Source: Vibrio owensii CAIM 1854 = LMG 25443
GTDB lineage: Bacteria; Pseudomonadota; Gammaproteobacteria; Enterobacterales; Vibrionaceae
Reading direction: 5' to 3'
Length of the DNA stretch: 34,948 bases
Assembly: GCF_000817815.1 (NCBI RefSeq)
Contig: NZ_JPRD01000058.1
Span: 1 to 34,948 of the forward strand
The notes beneath the pieces are model-generated. The model searched no databases, was not told where the DNA came from, and saw nothing but the letters and a program-made list of their open reading frames with translations. The translations under genes and the position numbers were made by a program. Each line of letters begins with the position of its first letter. Position 1 is the first letter of the stretch. Below, one piece after another: positions 32,723 to 34,948 of the stretch.

Positions 32723-32728
32723 GCCGAC
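32699..32728 (-). terminator. Rho-independent terminator after crcB
   Basis: CGGCTTGGTTTAACCAAGCCG forms a hairpin with a 9-bp or longer stem on the minus strand, followed by TTTTT. It shares its position with the thiC promoter. Confidence 0.85.
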
Positions 32729-32752
32729 CTGATTAAGATTTGAGTATTTTTG

Positions 32753-33136
32753 CTAGCTACGCATCAATAATTGGAAACCAATCCACGCAGCTGAAATGCT
32801 TAACACGACATTCAGCAATACGTTCAATCCCATCTTAAAGAAAGCGCCCTGCTGCATAAGCAACACGTTATCCATAGAGAAAGTAGAGAATGTGGTTAAT
32901 GCGCCCAAAAAGCCAAGACCGATGATTTGACGCCATGGGTCAGTGACCATCAACTCCGTTTCAAACGCAGCAATCAGTAGACCCATAATAAATGAACCAA
33001 CCACGTTCACGGTTAAGGTACCGTACGGAAAGCCACGACCAAGTAGCATCACACAAAGTTCAGAAATTAAGTAACGAGAACATGCACCAAATGCACCACC
33101 CAATGCAATAAAACCCAAAACGGATAGTTGTCCCAT
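32753..33136 (-). CDS. crcB: Fluoride channel protein CrcB (Fluc)
   Basis: CrcB dimers form a fluoride-specific channel in the inner membrane that protects against fluoride. The 127-residue product has four hydrophobic helices and the signatures GGAFGACSRYL, GTLTVNVVGSFIMG (with the conserved Asn) and GLGFLGALTTFSTFS (the TFS Na+ and fluoride segment). The ATG at 33136 has a GGGGGA site and matches the family start. An open frame extends 21 codons further up. The leader does not show a fluoride-riboswitch consensus, so regulation is unknown. Confidence 0.95.
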   Translation of the reverse strand: MGQLSVLGFIALGGAFGACSRYLISELCVMLLGRGFPYGTLTVNVVGSFIMGLLIAAFETELMVTDPWRQIIGLGFLGALTTFSTFSMDNVLLMQQGAFFKMGLNVLLNVVLSISAAWIGFQLLMRS

Positions 33137-33259
33137 AATTCCCCCAGAAAAGTTAATGGCGACATTGTAATCAAATTTACGGCAATAGTGATTATACAAT
33201 CTTAGAATTCAGCAAAGTATAGCGCTTAAAACTTATCAAGATTTAAAAAGTTACAGGAG

Positions 33260-34642
33260 TCACTTTACTTCAATATAACCCATCAACCCCGTCTTCATGT
33301 GTTCGATCACATGACAATGGTACATCCAACGTCCTGGGTTATCCGCAACAAATGCCGCTTTCGCACTTCCGTTTTTTCCAAGCAAGACCGTATCGGTATG
33401 AAACGGTTCATCGAGTTTTTTGCCATCTAACTCAAGAACAGTAAATGTGTGCCCATGAAGGTGAATAGGATGATGATATTGGGTGACGTTCTTAAGGTTG
33501 AAGATATAGGTTTTTCCGAGCTCCAATGTTGAAAGCGGTGCTGGAATATTATCTTTACTCATTCCCTCCCAAGCTCGTTTATTCATCAGCCAAAACTTAG
33601 GTATTGCTTTGCCCGATCTATCGGCAGGAGTGACCGCCCCCTCCCATTCAAACACATAATCAATTTGTTCCGCATTTTCCAAATCAAGATCAGGCACAGG
33701 GTTGAGAGGCAATAAAGGAAGTTTCTGATTACTCGGCAGGTCAGACTCAACAATATCAAACTCACACAAAGGGAATGGGAAGCGTCCTTTCATTTGGCGC
33801 ACATAAACACGCTCTCCAGCCTTCGGAGCAATTAATCCAACATCTAACCTCATTCCTGGACCAATTTTGTGCTGAGTGAGCTTATAAGGCGTTTTAACAG
33901 GGTTACCATCAATAGCAATAACCCAAGCCTCTGCGCCTTCTATAGCGATCGGGTAAGTAATGGTGTTATCGACATTAGCAATTCTTAATCGCGTGGTAGC
34001 ATTCTGCTTCAGCGTATAAACAGGTTCATGCACACCATTGACGCTACTCCACTCTCCGGGAGTCCCCATACGTGCGCTCAAGCGCGGCACCATAAGGTTC
34101 TTCCACTGACCTTGTTTGTCTATATGCCAATGCTTGAGAACGACTTCATGCTCTTCATCAAACTGAACAGGCTCTGCCTCTTCAACGACAATTAGCCCGA
34201 CTAAGCCCATACCAAGCTGCTTAACACTATTCATATGTGGGTGATACCAAAATGTGCCCGCATCTGGCGGTGCAAATTCATAAACGAATGTTTCACCTGG
34301 CATGATAGGCGGCTGGCTCAAGAAAGGGACACCATCCATTTCAATAGGGATTCGCAAGCCATGCCAGTGGATTGTAGTCGGCTCTGAAAGCTTGTTAGTA
34401 AACCGAATAATAACTTTCTCGCCTTGACGACAACGAATCGTAGGCGCTGGAATCGAGCCATTAAACGCAAGTACATCCGTGGTAAACCCTGGTACCAATT
34501 CAGCAGTAGAATGCTCTGCAGTGATATCGTATATATGCTGACCTTGTTTGTTAGTGCTCTTAGATAGAGAGCATGCAGGCAGAACGGTAAGCGCAGAGAT
34601 CGCTAAGGAAGATTGAAGAAAGCGTCGACGAGATATATCCAT
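33260..34642 (-). CDS. Tat-exported multicopper oxidase (CueO/CopA-like)
   Basis: This 460-residue protein begins with a twin-arginine signal (MDISRRRFLQ and a hydrophobic stretch to about residue 24). It is followed by LPAC, which could also be a lipoprotein cysteine. All four copper-binding segments are present: HWHGLR, WYHPHMNS, HHPIHLHGHTF and the C-terminal YHCHVIEHMKTGLM. It should oxidise Cu(I), Fe(II) or another substrate in the periplasm, coupled to oxygen reduction. It lacks the Met-rich insert of E. coli CueO. The ATG at 34642 starts the signal peptide. A GTG four codons earlier has a GGAA site and cannot be excluded. A Fur-box-like sequence lies upstream. Confidence 0.88.
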   Translation of the reverse strand: MDISRRRFLQSSLAISALTVLPACSLSKSTNKQGQHIYDITAEHSTAELVPGFTTDVLAFNGSIPAPTIRCRQGEKVIIRFTNKLSEPTTIHWHGLRIPIEMDGVPFLSQPPIMPGETFVYEFAPPDAGTFWYHPHMNSVKQLGMGLVGLIVVEEAEPVQFDEEHEVVLKHWHIDKQGQWKNLMVPRLSARMGTPGEWSSVNGVHEPVYTLKQNATTRLRIANVDNTITYPIAIEGAEAWVIAIDGNPVKTPYKLTQHKIGPGMRLDVGLIAPKAGERVYVRQMKGRFPFPLCEFDIVESDLPSNQKLPLLPLNPVPDLDLENAEQIDYVFEWEGAVTPADRSGKAIPKFWLMNKRAWEGMSKDNIPAPLSTLELGKTYIFNLKNVTQYHHPIHLHGHTFTVLELDGKKLDEPFHTDTVLLGKNGSAKAAFVADNPGRWMYHCHVIEHMKTGLMGYIEVK

Positions 34643-34689
34643 GTATTTAGTCACTCATTATTCCAATTGATGTGAGTGTAACTAAATAT

Positions 34690-34704
34690 TAATAATGATT
34701 CTCA
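34690..34704 (-). promoter_or_regulatory. Fur-box-like site upstream of the multicopper oxidase
   Basis: On the minus strand TGAGAATCATTATTA agrees with the 7-1-7 Fur consensus TGANAATNATTNTCA at 11 of the 12 defined bases. It is about 48 bases upstream of the start codon, a position that overlaps likely promoter elements. Confidence 0.55.
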
Positions 34705-34902
34705 GTTATCTTTTAAAGATGTGCAGTCATAATGCGTAGATTCTGAGGTTATAAATAAAGACCTATATTTAATGGTCACTAACAAGATAGTAAGCACCCA
34801 CATACATGTAGCAAGCAAGTAAAAGAGATCGGTTTAAGAAGAAGAGAGCCTAATGGTAAATAAGGCTAGAGCGAGTAGGAAATTGAAGGCTCTAGAAACG
34901 AC

Positions 34903-34932
34903 GAAAGCCTTGCTATTTCTAGCAAGGCTTTC
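34903..34932 (-). terminator. Hairpin behind a probable tRNA
   Basis: GAAAGCCTTGCTA and TAGCAAGGCTTTC form a perfect 13-bp stem with a TTTC loop. It would follow the minus-strand tRNA whose end lies at 34941. The T tail is interrupted, so termination is likely but not certain. The stretch 34705-34902 holds no gene or motif I recognise. Confidence 0.6.
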
Positions 34933-34940
34933 TAAATAAG

Positions 34941-34948
34941 TGGCGGAG
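34941..34948 (-). tRNA. Probable 3' end of a tRNA cut by the window edge (possibly tRNA-Ser)
   Basis: The last eight bases, TGGCGGAG, read CTCCGCCA on the minus strand. Some serine tRNAs end this way, including the encoded CCA. A terminator-like hairpin lies right after it. Eight bases are too few for a firm call. Confidence 0.4.

Noticed and set aside
33137..33259. Fluoride riboswitch in front of crcB.
   Set aside because: The conserved GGCGATGG and CTGATGGC-type segments were not found in the leader on the minus strand.

Overview
The window looks like about 35 kb of the primary chromosome of a Vibrio species, probably near the Harveyi clade and close to oriC1. This rests on protein content and gene order read by eye, not on a database search. 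Supporting signs are the rho / trxA / rhlB / gppA block, recQ with its small DUF3630 partner, uvrD, a CsrB-type sRNA, a thiCEFSGH operon, and perfect 16-bp copies of the ParB-binding site parS, which in vibrios cluster near the chromosome I origin. Base composition and gene style are even, and there are no insertion sequences, prophage genes or CRISPR arrays.

Layout. Positions 1-3000 (minus strand): an unrecognised secreted protein, rho and trxA, the latter two with their own terminators. 3099-5925 (plus): rhlB and gppA as an operon. 6100-7743: an unusual fusion of an RmlD-like sugar-nucleotide reductase domain and a Gfo/Idh/MocA oxidoreductase domain. 7965-11024 (minus): yhhQ, a queuosine-precursor transporter gene preceded by a preQ1-I-like riboswitch, then a DUF3630 gene and recQ. 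11201-15614 (plus): rarD, an AraC-type regulator, a LysE/RhtB exporter and a periplasmic gamma-glutamyltransferase. 15812-16230: a CsrB-family sRNA with about 28 GGA motifs. 16433-18607 (minus): uvrD.

The most notable locus is 18888-21328 (plus). It has a secreted small Cys-containing precursor (DUF2282), a DUF692/MNIO enzyme, a DUF2063 partner and a DoxX membrane protein. This is the architecture of the recently recognised bufferin-type ribosomally made metallophores. The MNIO enzyme and its partner would modify cysteines of the precursor, which then binds metal, probably copper, in the periplasm. A 15/16 parS match covers the start codon of the MNIO gene, and the mRNA leader can fold into a branched structure.

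21361-25970 holds a short protein resembling only the oligomerisation half of H-NS, a Bcr/CflA drug exporter divergent from a LysR regulator, a micro-ORF resembling half of a SemiSWEET protein, and a Xaa-Pro aminopeptidase. 26099-32427 (minus) is the complete thiCEFSGH operon for thiamine synthesis, led by a TPP riboswitch. Two perfect parS sites flank or lie within it, at 26054 and inside thiE at 29963. crcB (fluoride channel) and a Tat-exported multicopper oxidase with a Fur-box-like site upstream follow. The last eight bases look like the 3' end of a minus-strand tRNA, possibly tRNA-Ser.
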